Source of the DNA: Microscillaceae bacterium
Lineage (GTDB): Bacteria; Bacteroidota; Bacteroidia; Cytophagales; Microscillaceae
Length of the DNA stretch: 55,462 nt
Reading direction: 5' to 3'
Assembly: GCA_003483885.1 (NCBI GenBank)
Contig: DMXI01000313.1
Coordinates: 1 to 55,462 of the forward strand
Shown here: one piece after another, positions 45,443 to 53,632 of the stretch
Position numbering within the stretch: position 1 is the stretch's first letter
How the letters are laid out: every line of letters starts with the position of its first letter
Program-made: the position numbers and the translations under genes
Notes under the pieces: generated by a model
What the model was told of the DNA's origin: nothing
Database searches by the model: none
What the model saw: only the letters and a program-made list of their open reading frames with translations

Positions 45443-45799
45443 ATGGAATATGGATTTTTTGATGGAGATTCAATAGGTACAACCTTGGAGGGCTTATTGA
45501 GAAATGATAAAATCGCGGATGCATCAAACTTATCATCGATGATTAATATTGCAATGCAAGAAATTAAAGAATATTTGGACAACATTGCAGAGTATGAAAT
45601 TATAATTTTTGGGGGAGACGATTTGCTCATTAAAACTAAAAATGAAAAAATTAGTCAGACAGTAATTGATAAAATTCGCCAGACTTTTTTTAAAAGAACA
45701 GGTTGCACTATTAGCGGAGGGATTGGTAGCTCAATCATTGACGCTATGAATAAATTAGGAAAAGCAAAAGATTCAGGTAGGAATAAAGTATTACAATAA
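45443..45799 (+). CDS. mCpol: minimal CRISPR polymerase (cyclic-nucleotide synthase)
   Basis: 118 residues, the expected size of a stand-alone mCpol domain. The palm core is complete: first metal motif FFDGDSIG (Asp7, Asp9), catalytic GGDD at 57-60 (IIIFGGDDLLIK), and the C-terminal SGGIGSS ... KAKDSGRNK segment that matches the end of Cas10 palm/GGDEF cores. Expected product: a cyclic or linear oligonucleotide second messenger from NTPs. Its stop shares a base with the start of the CARF-2TM gene (TAATG), so the two are translationally coupled. DNA here is markedly more AT-rich than the neighbouring synthetase gene, suggesting horizontal acquisition. Not a GGDEF cyclase by size: no input domain and no c-di-GMP-type I-site. 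Confidence 0.85.
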   Translation: MEYGFFDGDSIGTTLEGLLRNDKIADASNLSSMINIAMQEIKEYLDNIAEYEIIIFGGDDLLIKTKNEKISQTVIDKIRQTFFKRTGCTISGGIGSSIIDAMNKLGKAKDSGRNKVLQ

Positions 45800-46581
45800 T
45801 GCAAAAACGCCCACTTTTCATATTTGTATATGGACAAAAGCCATATCCTTATATCAACGCAATTTCTTATTGTATTGAAAATCAAAATACTGGTTCTGTC
45901 TTCATCATAGGTATTAAGCACGAGGATGAGAAGGGAAATACAGCAGAACCAGAGCCAGGAAAGATACTCTCTAAAATACGACTAGAACTAAATAATCTAT
46001 CAAAAGGAATTTATGAAATATATAGGCAAGAAACTAAAAGTATGGAATACATTGATATTGTTGATAAAGATGGCTTAGATATTTATAATAGAGATTCTAA
46101 AATACTGAATAATCATAGTGGAAATGAAACTATTGAATATGTGAATTTAGGCAAGAAGTTAAAGGAAATCATCTCAAAAAATAGAGATGCAATCATTGAT
46201 GTAACAAGTCTAAAAAAGAACCTAATTGTCGAAGTTACAACAATAGCACTAGCCAATAACTTTAAAGAGGTCTATAGCGGTGAAATCATTAATAAGCAAG
46301 CGACTCATGATGAAAAAGATCTATACCATACCTTGAAAAAAAATAGTCAATTCAAGTATAGAAACATTATGGATAGTAAACACATTGAAGATAGTTTAAA
46401 CAAAATATTTAGGAAAGATTTTATAATCAAAATTGGGCTCGCCTTTTTGTTTGCAATAATGATTGGGGTAGTAAGCGTCTATGTTGAAGATAAAAAATTC
46501 ATTTGGATAATGGCTATGTTAAATGGCTTAGGAATCGCAGGAACTTTAGTTTCACTGTGGCTTGAATACCCAAGGAAATAG
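45799..46581 (+). CDS. CARF-like sensor with two-helix membrane effector
   Basis: 260 residues. The N-terminal half looks like a CARF Rossmannoid: strand and helix RPLFIFVYGQKPYPYINAI (residues 4-22), strand SVFIIGIK (33-40), and the late motif AIIDVTSLKKNLIVEVTTIA (131-150), where DVTSLKK (134-140) sits at the ligand-binding DxTGGxK position. A linker leads to two TM helices at about 208-228 (IKIGLAFLFAIMIGVVSVYV cut) and 234-255 (FIWIMAMLNGLGIAGTLVSL), with a short cytoplasmic tail. Inferred role: the nucleotide made by mCpol binds the CARF part and controls membrane integrity. The second motif departs from canonical TGGT, so ligand specificity may differ. Confidence 0.8.
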   Translation: MQKRPLFIFVYGQKPYPYINAISYCIENQNTGSVFIIGIKHEDEKGNTAEPEPGKILSKIRLELNNLSKGIYEIYRQETKSMEYIDIVDKDGLDIYNRDSKILNNHSGNETIEYVNLGKKLKEIISKNRDAIIDVTSLKKNLIVEVTTIALANNFKEVYSGEIINKQATHDEKDLYHTLKKNSQFKYRNIMDSKHIEDSLNKIFRKDFIIKIGLAFLFAIMIGVVSVYVEDKKFIWIMAMLNGLGIAGTLVSLWLEYPRK

Positions 46582-46720
46582 TGTAGGAAGTACTTTCAGA
46601 CCTTGCCCCCCAATCCAACACCATATATTCACACTAATTTTTCACTTCGTTCAAAATGACAAAACCAGCTGCTTACAATACTTGGTAATGGTTATGCTGA
46701 GGATCGAATATACTTTATAT

Positions 46721-47524
46721 TTAAAACTCCACCTTAACCATCGTGGGGGCGTATCGGTTCAAGATTGGGGTCAAGAGAAAAGAATCAAATAAATACTTTT
46801 GCAGCCCTCGCGGAAACGCGTAAGGTATTTCTCTGACCCGTTTTATTTTATCAGACCAGTTTTTCACCTCACTGATTTGGTTTCTGTTAATCCCCCAAGG
46901 CATTTTGGGCAGGGTGTAATTCCATGTCTTTTTTAGGCCTATGGAGGAGGACGTAATCAATGAAATCCAAATGGGTACGGTGTCAAACATGATGAATCCC
47001 TGCTGAAAGGTATTGATCATGTCTATTACCAATGACTTCACTTCTTTTTCCTGCAAATACATAAACAATCCCTGAGCTGTGACAAATACTGGTTTGTCCT
47101 TGGGGATGGTGTCAAACCATTGTCGGTCCAGGGCAGAAACTGCTATATGTAAGTGTTTTTTATCGGGTTTTATAAACTGCTCTCTTACTTCCATCGCCTC
47201 GGGCAAATCAACGCTCACCCAAGTAGCTTTATCGCTGGTAAATCGGAATCTTTGGGTTTCCAGCCCCTCTCCCAGATTGATGATGTAGCACTCTGGATAT
47301 GCTTTGATAAAAGCGCTGATTTCTTGATCAAAAGTCAATGACCTTACGGCAAAGGATTGGTCTGCTCGGCCAAAGCTTTTTTCATAATCATATTCAATGG
47401 ATTGGTAAATTTCAATAGCTTTATCATCTTTGATAATGGCATCTTGTCGGCTGGCTTCGCTGGCTCTATTGTACAATGTCCAGAGCATTGTTTCTGGAAC
47501 ATCTTTCAGGTCAACTTTTGTCAT
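46721..47524 (-). CDS. SAM-dependent methyltransferase, leucine carboxyl methyltransferase (LCM) family
   Basis: 267 residues. The LCM/PPM-type signatures are IINLGEGLETQRFRF (SAM-binding loop with the conserved LGxGLDTxxxR pattern, here Glu for Asp), WVSVDLPEAMEVREQFI (acidic residue that binds the SAM ribose), and VFVTAQGLFMYLQEKEVKSL (cut). Members O-methylate carboxylates; several bacterial ones act in secondary-metabolite pathways, and the A-PCP-AOS enzyme is 1.5 kb away, but the link is only positional. It is convergent with the CARF-2TM gene, with a 139-base gap. Confidence 0.88.
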   Translation of the reverse strand: MTKVDLKDVPETMLWTLYNRASEASRQDAIIKDDKAIEIYQSIEYDYEKSFGRADQSFAVRSLTFDQEISAFIKAYPECYIINLGEGLETQRFRFTSDKATWVSVDLPEAMEVREQFIKPDKKHLHIAVSALDRQWFDTIPKDKPVFVTAQGLFMYLQEKEVKSLVIDMINTFQQGFIMFDTVPIWISLITSSSIGLKKTWNYTLPKMPWGINRNQISEVKNWSDKIKRVREIPYAFPRGLQKYLFDSFLLTPILNRYAPTMVKVEF

Positions 47525-47709
47525 TGCTTTATTGGGTTTTATGCTGGGAATAGTAGTGAGATTCTGTTGATTAATAATACAAAAAATCGTTGATTTTTCC
47601 CAGAGAAAACACTTACGCTATTTTCGCTTGTGTCATAAGTTCATTATTTTTTGGTCAGATTTACAAACTATAGGTAAGAAAAAGACTACTGATAATTAAA
47701 AATACGAAT

Positions 47710-48504
47710 ATGGGTTTTGCGGTAGATTTGATCGCTTTTGACGATACGGTTTTTCAAGAAGAAATTTTCACCTCGCTCAGAGAGGGGGAAACAAGCGCTT
47801 TGATTAAAGCGGAACTTGAGCATCTACAAAAGGGCAACAAAACTTATTTATCAGAGGGAGAATTAAACAATTACGCTCACTCTTTTAATGGGCTCAAGAG
47901 TGTAATGAACACATTTGATAGCACTTTTCTCACAAGTAGCTTGGGGCACGAATTTGTAGTATTGGAAGGCAAAGTAGAAAAAGATCAACCGAGTGATCAA
48001 TTATACGATTCAGTCCATTGGGGATATGAAGATTTGGCTATGTTCTTTGAATATTTGACCTTAAAACACTGTGCTAAATATTATGTAAACATTGGCAAGC
48101 AGTATAGTATTGCCGCATTATTTGAATCAAACACATTGAATTATCAAACCCTTAGTCAACTAAAACAAATCTGTGACCAACTCGATGGAGGTTTTAACTA
48201 CTTTCAGCACGGCAATGGTGGTTTTGGAGAAGGTATATCGGGTTGGATATCAAAACAGGAAACGAAGGATTTACACCAAGTTCTTCAAAAAATAAAAATC
48301 AAAAATAGCACCCAATACCTTGATGATTTAAGAATACAAGATATTTTGAAGATTGTGCAAATAGCCGCAGCTGAAAACCTTGGAATAATATCAGGAAGGG
48401 ACTTAAGATTAAGTGTTCCAAATAGACCAGGAGTTCTTAAACTATCGTTGGAAACTCAAAGTTTTAGTAGTACTGATCTCCAATTTAATGGAGAATGTGT
48501 CTAA
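47710..48504 (+). CDS. Hypothetical cytoplasmic protein
   Basis: 264 residues, no signal peptide or TM segment. It is slightly acidic, with a Gly-rich patch (CDQLDGGFNYFQHGNGGFGEGI cut) in the middle. I do not recognise the family. It starts 185 bases after the divergent methyltransferase gene. It resembles the small lineage-specific proteins often found near defence or immunity genes, but nothing in the sequence proves that. Confidence 0.7.
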   Translation: MGFAVDLIAFDDTVFQEEIFTSLREGETSALIKAELEHLQKGNKTYLSEGELNNYAHSFNGLKSVMNTFDSTFLTSSLGHEFVVLEGKVEKDQPSDQLYDSVHWGYEDLAMFFEYLTLKHCAKYYVNIGKQYSIAALFESNTLNYQTLSQLKQICDQLDGGFNYFQHGNGGFGEGISGWISKQETKDLHQVLQKIKIKNSTQYLDDLRIQDILKIVQIAAAENLGIISGRDLRLSVPNRPGVLKLSLETQSFSSTDLQFNGECV

Positions 48505-48715
48505 CAAAACGATACGACCTCACACGCGTAATCAATAAAGAATTATAGCCTTAAAGGCTTAAATAAAACGCATCATTTTCCCAGCCTATAAGTTCTGTCC
48601 AATTATCCGTTTAACCTGCTTGAGCCTAATTCTAATTTATTTTGTATTTTCTTACAAAAAGCAGGATATTAAATAAAGAAGTCGATACAACTTCAAATAC
48701 TAAACATACAATCAA

Positions 48716-49471
48716 ATGCGGGTAATATTCTCATCATTAGGCTTAATATTTGGGCTCAGTGGCGTAGTCATTGGCATTGTGATTACCCTCAATCCCAAGC
48801 CCTTTATTTCGCCCTATTTAGGCCCTTTACTCTGCTTGGGCTCTACTATCATGTTGGTTTATGCGATCTGGTCGCTTTACCTTTGGAGCAAAAACCAGCA
48901 AGAAGTACTAAAAAATCAAATTCTATCTGACACATCTCAATTGATTGCCCACTGGCACTATCAGGCAAACCAATGGAGAAACTTTGCCAAAGAAGAATTG
49001 AAAAAAAGTCGTAGAGCGGCGTTTCTTGGCCTTTGGATGTTTAGTGGTATCTTATTGTTAGGGGTAGTTTTAGTCATGTATTTTCAGGCGGGTCTCCAAT
49101 GGGGCATTCTTCAATATGTATTGTTAGGTTTTGTGATAGTTATGATGGCAAGCTATTATTTGGTGACCCGATTTCAAAACAGAAAACAACAAACTTTCCT
49201 CGAACCTCCCCAGCCCGAAATCCACCTCAGCCTACATGGCTTACTGATTAATAAAAAGTGGGCAACTCCTTTCAAAAAATCCTCACACACGTTAGTAAGT
49301 GTTGATAAGGTAAACATCCATCAGCAAGTTTCCCTTTGTTTTACGATAAGAATCAGTACTGGAGAGGGCGATAGTCTCAGAAAACATCATGTACCAATTC
49401 CTCAAAATGAGATGGAGCATTTGCCCCAGGTGATGGAAGCTTTCCAGCAAAGCATCCCAATAAAAAAGTAA
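48716..49471 (+). CDS. Hypothetical multi-pass membrane protein
   Basis: 251 residues with four probable TM helices: two at the N-terminus (VIFSSLGLIFGLSGVVIGIV near 3-24 and LLCLGSTIMLVYAIWSLYLW near 39-58, each cut) and two after a central basic helix (FLGLWMFSGILLLGVVLVMY near 101-121 and LLGFVIVMMASYYLV near 133-150). The last 90 residues are soluble and beta-rich. Family unknown. It precedes the AraC regulator gene by 36 bases, so the two may be co-transcribed. Confidence 0.75.
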   Translation: MRVIFSSLGLIFGLSGVVIGIVITLNPKPFISPYLGPLLCLGSTIMLVYAIWSLYLWSKNQQEVLKNQILSDTSQLIAHWHYQANQWRNFAKEELKKSRRAAFLGLWMFSGILLLGVVLVMYFQAGLQWGILQYVLLGFVIVMMASYYLVTRFQNRKQQTFLEPPQPEIHLSLHGLLINKKWATPFKKSSHTLVSVDKVNIHQQVSLCFTIRISTGEGDSLRKHHVPIPQNEMEHLPQVMEAFQQSIPIKK

Positions 49472-49507
49472 GGAAAAAGAATTAAAGTATAGAAAAATAC
49501 TTTTCGA

Positions 49508-50257
49508 ATGATTTATACCCAGCAACAAGCACATCAAAAACTTAGAGATGATATCAGGTGTTATTGGCAGCTTGAAAACAACGGTCAGGAACCATTGTAT
49601 TATACCATTATGCCTGATGGATTCTTTGACTTGTTGGTTTGCTATCATCAAAACAATCTGGAAAAAGTGTTTTTAACGGGCTTGTGGACAAAAAAAGTCA
49701 ACGTGGTGATTTTACCAAAGACCAAAATATTTGGCGTTCAGTTTAGATTACTTGCCATCGAGCGCATTTTTCAAGAAAGTATTGCCCCTCTCCTCAATAA
49801 CATGAAATCCCTCGAAAAAACATTTTGGGGGTTAGATACCTTTGCTCGCAATGCGGCGGCAGTTTCGGTGGAACACTTTGACCAATATCTCCTGTCACAC
49901 ATTGCAGCAAAAGACCGCATTGATGCCAGGAAAGTTAAACTATTAAAGGCCATCAACGTCACGCAAGGAAACCAAACCATAGACGATTATTCAAAGCAGG
50001 TATTTTGGTCGGCACGACAAATCAATAGGTATTTTCGGTCTACTTTTGGGCTTTCCCTTAAAAGCTATTGCACCATCCGCAAAGGGGCAGCTTCTTTTAG
50101 TCAAATCAAGCAAGGGCAGCTATATCCCGACCAAAACTATTTTGACCAATCTCACTTTATCAAAGCCATCAAAAAAATAACTGGCCACACCCCAAAGGAA
50201 CTTACCAAAAATGAAAACGACCGATTTTTACAATTTTCCATCATAGAAAGCAGGTAG
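49508..50257 (+). CDS. AraC-family transcriptional regulator
   Basis: 249 residues. The N-terminal half has the DUF6597-like cupin-type sensor pattern (CYWQLENNG ... YTIMPDGFFDLLVCY). The C-terminal HTH_18 lies at about 150-245: QTIDDYSKQVFWSARQINRYFRSTFG (cut) and QNYFDQSHFIKAIKKITGHTPKEL, the second carrying the AraC/XylS signature. It probably regulates the co-oriented neighbours, including the YdhR-like gene 30 bases downstream. Inducer unknown. Confidence 0.9.
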   Translation: MIYTQQQAHQKLRDDIRCYWQLENNGQEPLYYTIMPDGFFDLLVCYHQNNLEKVFLTGLWTKKVNVVILPKTKIFGVQFRLLAIERIFQESIAPLLNNMKSLEKTFWGLDTFARNAAAVSVEHFDQYLLSHIAAKDRIDARKVKLLKAINVTQGNQTIDDYSKQVFWSARQINRYFRSTFGLSLKSYCTIRKGAASFSQIKQGQLYPDQNYFDQSHFIKAIKKITGHTPKELTKNENDRFLQFSIIESR

Positions 50258-50287
50258 TATTGTGACTTTCATTTAAAACACATTTCT

Positions 50288-50578
50288 ATGATATTACAGA
50301 TTATCAAATTGAAATCGGATTTGCCAGAAGACGAATTACTCAAAAGAGCCAAAGCCAGAGAACCTCAATTTAAAGCTACCAGTGGGCTTTTGCAGAAATA
50401 CTACGTAAAAACCAGTCAACCAGGAGAATATGGCGGAATTTATGTGTGGGACTCGGCCGAATCTATGCAGGCTTATCTCCAGTCCGATTTGGCCAAAAGT
50501 ATTCCAGGAGCGTATGAAATTAGCGGCGCTCCTGAGGTTGAGATGATGGATCTTATTTTCCAACTGAGAGACAGTTAA
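50288..50578 (+). CDS. YdhR-like / ABM-type dimeric alpha-beta barrel protein
   Basis: 96 residues, the usual size of the ABM/YdhR class. The core is LLQKYYVKTSQPGEYGGIYVWDSAESMQAYL (abbreviated), preceded by a strand MILQIIKLKS and followed by EVEMMDLIFQL, i.e. the ferredoxin-like beta-alpha-beta repeat. The family includes small monooxygenases and heme-handling proteins, but an active site cannot be identified by eye. It starts 30 bases after the AraC regulator and is probably in its operon. Confidence 0.8.
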   Translation: MILQIIKLKSDLPEDELLKRAKAREPQFKATSGLLQKYYVKTSQPGEYGGIYVWDSAESMQAYLQSDLAKSIPGAYEISGAPEVEMMDLIFQLRDS

Positions 50579-50607
50579 GCATTTGTTGCTTGCGATTACT
50601 GATCATC

Positions 50608-50631
50608 AGCGCTCGCGTTTCTGCGAGTGCT
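50608..50631. terminator. Hairpin after the YdhR-like gene
   Basis: AGCGCTCGC pairs with GCGAGTGCT (8 of 9 bases, loop GTTTCT). There is no T-run, so this is a weak terminator candidate. Confidence 0.4.
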
Positions 50632-50754
50632 ACACCCTGCCTCCCTCAAACTTTCTTATTTTCCTCTCTAAAGTTATTTTCTGTTAAATTTGAGCCATAC
50701 TCTGTGGATTACAAGCACACAAGTTAATTCAGAAAAACGCATACCCCTCAAGCC

Positions 50755-52053
50755 ATGATATTACTTAAACTGATTGCATTTATTTCGTTTACCTATTTCG
50801 GTCATTTCTATGCAATAGCCCAACCTTCCAAACCCACATCCTTAGATGTTTTGACGTATGAGGTCTCCATAGCCCCCAATTTCTCTAAGCGCGCCATTAA
50901 AGGAAGTGTCACTATAAAATTTCGTTCTTCTTCTACCACGGGCAAGGTAGCCTTTGACTCAGGCCAATTACTGGTCACAAAACTGGTAGGAGCGCACACC
51001 AAAGGCTTTCAACAAATAGGCAAGAAAACCATTGTTTCACTGGCTCCCAATCCCACCCAAACCTATCAAATAAAGCTCTTTTACCAAGGCTCCCCCAAGA
51101 AGGGGTTGGTGTTTTTAAACAAGGTCCAAAAGCTGTATTCGGTATACTTTACCAGTGAATGGATGATTTGTAACACAGCACCCGACGATAAAGCCACCCT
51201 AAAACTGGATGTCCTGGTACCCAAAGGAATGATCAGTGTGGCCAGTGGTATACTACAAAATAAGGTGGAAATAGGCAATAAGGTCCAGTTTTCCTGGAAG
51301 CAGGATTATGCCACTCCAGCCTATACCTATGGTTTTGTGATAGGTTCTTTTCAGACATCGCAGGAGGAGCACCAAAACAAACTTTTGCAATATTATGCCA
51401 ACAATTACACTCCATCAGAAGTCAAACAGATTTTTCAGTATACGGGAGATATGATGGCTTTTTTTGAAGCAAAATCTGGGGTTCCTTTTCCCCAAAAAAC
51501 CTACGCCCAAGTGTTGATTGGTCGCCACTATCAAGAAATGTCTGGATTTGCGGTACTTAAAAAATCTTATGGCCAATTGGTGCTCAAAGACAGCACCGAA
51601 ACGAATCTAATTTCTCATGAGTTGGCCCACCAATGGTGGGGAAATCGAATTACCTGTAAAAACTGGAATCACTTTTGGCTCAATGAGGGCTTTGCCACTT
51701 TTATGTCGGCCGCCTACAATGAGCATCGGTTTGGGAAGAAAAAATACCAGGAAAATATTCAGGCCTATTTTAAAGTATATGAAAAAATAAAGGCCAAAGG
51801 AAACGACAAGCCGTTGGTTTTCAAAAGCTGGGCAAACCCCTCTCGGGATGATCGAAACCTGGTGTATTTTAAAGGAGCTTATGTTTTGCATTTGCTACGA
51901 AAAGAGCTGGGTGATGCACTTTTTTGGAAAGGTGTCAAGCACTTTTCGCAAACTTATAATGGTAAATCAGTCACGACTCAAGACTTTCAGGCCGCGATGG
52001 AAAAATCTTCTAATAGATCATTAAACACTTTTTTTAATCAATGGGTATATTGA
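50755..52053 (+). CDS. M1-family zinc aminopeptidase-like protein, exported
   Basis: 432 residues. Signal peptide about 1-22 (ending AIAQ). An N-terminal beta-rich domain precedes the catalytic domain: HELAH at 288-292 in ISHELAHQWWGNRIT, with the third zinc ligand Glu311 in WLNEGFATFMS, exactly 18 residues after the second His. The substrate-binding loop usually GAMEN reads QEMSG (about 260-264). The protein ends after the thermolysin-like domain, shorter than full-length M1 enzymes that carry further C-terminal helical domains. It likely trims peptides in the periplasm or outside. Monocistronic, followed by an AraC gene after 44 bases. Confidence 0.9.
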   Translation: MILLKLIAFISFTYFGHFYAIAQPSKPTSLDVLTYEVSIAPNFSKRAIKGSVTIKFRSSSTTGKVAFDSGQLLVTKLVGAHTKGFQQIGKKTIVSLAPNPTQTYQIKLFYQGSPKKGLVFLNKVQKLYSVYFTSEWMICNTAPDDKATLKLDVLVPKGMISVASGILQNKVEIGNKVQFSWKQDYATPAYTYGFVIGSFQTSQEEHQNKLLQYYANNYTPSEVKQIFQYTGDMMAFFEAKSGVPFPQKTYAQVLIGRHYQEMSGFAVLKKSYGQLVLKDSTETNLISHELAHQWWGNRITCKNWNHFWLNEGFATFMSAAYNEHRFGKKKYQENIQAYFKVYEKIKAKGNDKPLVFKSWANPSRDDRNLVYFKGAYVLHLLRKELGDALFWKGVKHFSQTYNGKSVTTQDFQAAMEKSSNRSLNTFFNQWVY

Positions 52054-52097
52054 GAGGCTTGCTAACAATTTATTCTAAACTATTCTACTTTTGAAAG

Positions 52098-52961
52098 ATG
52101 CAAAAAGAAACCCACCAACATTACCAGGAAGCCATCAACCGTGCACTCGAGTTTATTGAAACCAATACCTCCAGAAGTATTAGCCTAGAAGAAATCGCCA
52201 CTTATGCCTTTTTATCCAAATATCATTTTCACCGTGTTTTTAAATCCCTGATTGGCAATACTACCAAAGATTATCTAACGAGACTAAGGTTAGAAAAAGC
52301 CGCGCTCATGCTCAAAAGCTCGGATAGGTCAATTAATCAAATTGCCTACGATTGTGGTTATAGCTCCCCCGAAACATTTATGCGGGCCTTCAAGTCTTTT
52401 TTTTCTGTTACTCCCAGTGTATTTCGGGAAGGCACCAGGCAGGAAATTGCGCAAAAAGAAATTGTATATCAGGAAACATCTTTTGAAACCCTCCACGTTA
52501 AACCTCCCACCATTGTAGAAAGCCCTGATTTGCACTTAGCCTACCTCAGGCAATTTGGTAGTTATGATCAAATGGATCAATCTTTTCGACAATTGTTTTC
52601 GTGGGCTTCGGAACATTTGGCGCTTAAGCAACAACCTGAAATCATGGGCATTGTCCACGATAATCCAGATTTGACTGAAGAAGAAAACTTGAGGTTTGAC
52701 GCCTGCATTGTGGTGCCTCAAGCAATACAAGCTAGCGGCGCTATTGGATATAAGAAAATCAAGGGTGGGAAATTTTCCGTTTTTCGTTATAAGGGCGCCT
52801 TCGAGACCTTTTACCCGGTATATGATTACATCTATAATGTGTGTTTGTTTGAATATCAATGGGAATTGCGAGACGAACCCGTACTAGAGTGGTATTACAG
52901 CTCACCTCCGTTCTATAATTCTCACCAATTGGTGACTGATTTTTACTTGCCTATTACTTAG
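52098..52961 (+). CDS. AraC-family regulator with C-terminal GyrI-like domain
   Basis: 287 residues. Here the HTH is N-terminal (about 10-108): ISLEEIATYAFLSKYHFHRVFKSL and SINQIAYDCGYSSPETFMRAFKSFF (each cut). Residues about 130-285 form a GyrI-like/Rob-C effector-binding domain (LAYLRQFGSYDQMDQSF; EIMGIVHDNPDLTEEENLRFDACIVV cut). That layout resembles Rob and SAM-independent multidrug-response regulators, which sense small hydrophobic molecules. It lies directly upstream of the small membrane gene at 53045. Confidence 0.92.
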   Translation: MQKETHQHYQEAINRALEFIETNTSRSISLEEIATYAFLSKYHFHRVFKSLIGNTTKDYLTRLRLEKAALMLKSSDRSINQIAYDCGYSSPETFMRAFKSFFSVTPSVFREGTRQEIAQKEIVYQETSFETLHVKPPTIVESPDLHLAYLRQFGSYDQMDQSFRQLFSWASEHLALKQQPEIMGIVHDNPDLTEEENLRFDACIVVPQAIQASGAIGYKKIKGGKFSVFRYKGAFETFYPVYDYIYNVCLFEYQWELRDEPVLEWYYSSPPFYNSHQLVTDFYLPIT

Positions 52962-53044
52962 CAAGAAACGTCAGTTGATAAAGCCGACTATAGGCCAACT
53001 TTGCAGGAGTTAATGAACATTTGAACATTAAAACCTGAAAAGAT

Positions 53045-53458
53045 ATGAGCAAATTACCATTCAAAACCCACGCCTCGCTTTTGTTGATGAGCTTTGTTAC
53101 TTGGGGAATCTTTGTGCTAGTGGGGCTTCCCGATTATTACCAAAGTTGGAGCTATGACGCAACAGTTATTATAGTCATTGCCGTTACTGTTTTGTACGTT
53201 CCTCTTGGAGAGTATTTGTTAAAAAAGATGTTTCCAAATGAGGATTACTTCCGAAACTCGCTTTGGCTGGCACTTTATCTTACTGTGCCTTTGTTTACCT
53301 ATGATGCCCTATTTATCGGGGTTATTGGCAAGGAAGGGCTTAGTTTTGTACCTAAATATTGGTATTTAACTTTTTTCTATTTTTCGTTTTGGCTCCAGTT
53401 TCCACTGATTGGCTTACTCAAAGAGAAAAATCAAGAGGAAAAACACCTTCCAGGATAA
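53045..53458 (+). CDS. Hypothetical four-helix membrane protein
   Basis: 137 residues with four TM helices at about 9-28, 37-56, 70-95 and 100-122 (LLLMSFVTWGIFVLVGL; IIVIAVTVLYVPLG; LWLALYLTVPLFTYDALFI; YLTFFYFSFWLQFPLIGL). Ends in a charged Lys/Glu tail. No family is recognised. It follows the AraC/GyrI regulator by 84 bases and may be its target. A strong inverted repeat follows its stop. Confidence 0.75.
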   Translation: MSKLPFKTHASLLLMSFVTWGIFVLVGLPDYYQSWSYDATVIIVIAVTVLYVPLGEYLLKKMFPNEDYFRNSLWLALYLTVPLFTYDALFIGVIGKEGLSFVPKYWYLTFFYFSFWLQFPLIGLLKEKNQEEKHLPG

Positions 53459-53473
53459 AAATTACCTCTTTTT

Positions 53474-53512
53474 AGTTGTACCAAGTCCTTTTTCCTAAGA
53501 CTTGGTACAACT
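53474..53512. terminator. 14-base inverted repeat after the membrane protein gene
   Basis: Perfect arms AGTTGTACCAAGTC / GACTTGGTACAACT (53474-53487 and 53499-53512) with an 11-base loop. It lacks a long T-run but is well placed as a terminator. Confidence 0.65.
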
Positions 53513-53632
53513 TAGTAATTTCATTATTTATCCACTTCTTGTATGGTCTACCTGCTGGCAAGACCAAAGACTTGAGGGCTCAACCTCATTTGTACCTCAC
53601 TAATGAGGATCGTTTTATGGGCTAAAATAGGT

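Noticed and set aside
45443..46581. Reading the mCpol pair as a type III CRISPR-Cas remnant
   Set aside because: There is no Cas10 HD or Zn domain, no RAMP genes, no Cas6, and no repeat-spacer array within the window.
37888..53585. 12-base word GAGGGCTCAACC at 37888-37899 and again at 53574-53585
   Set aside because: Too short to establish a repeat family; the flanks do not align.
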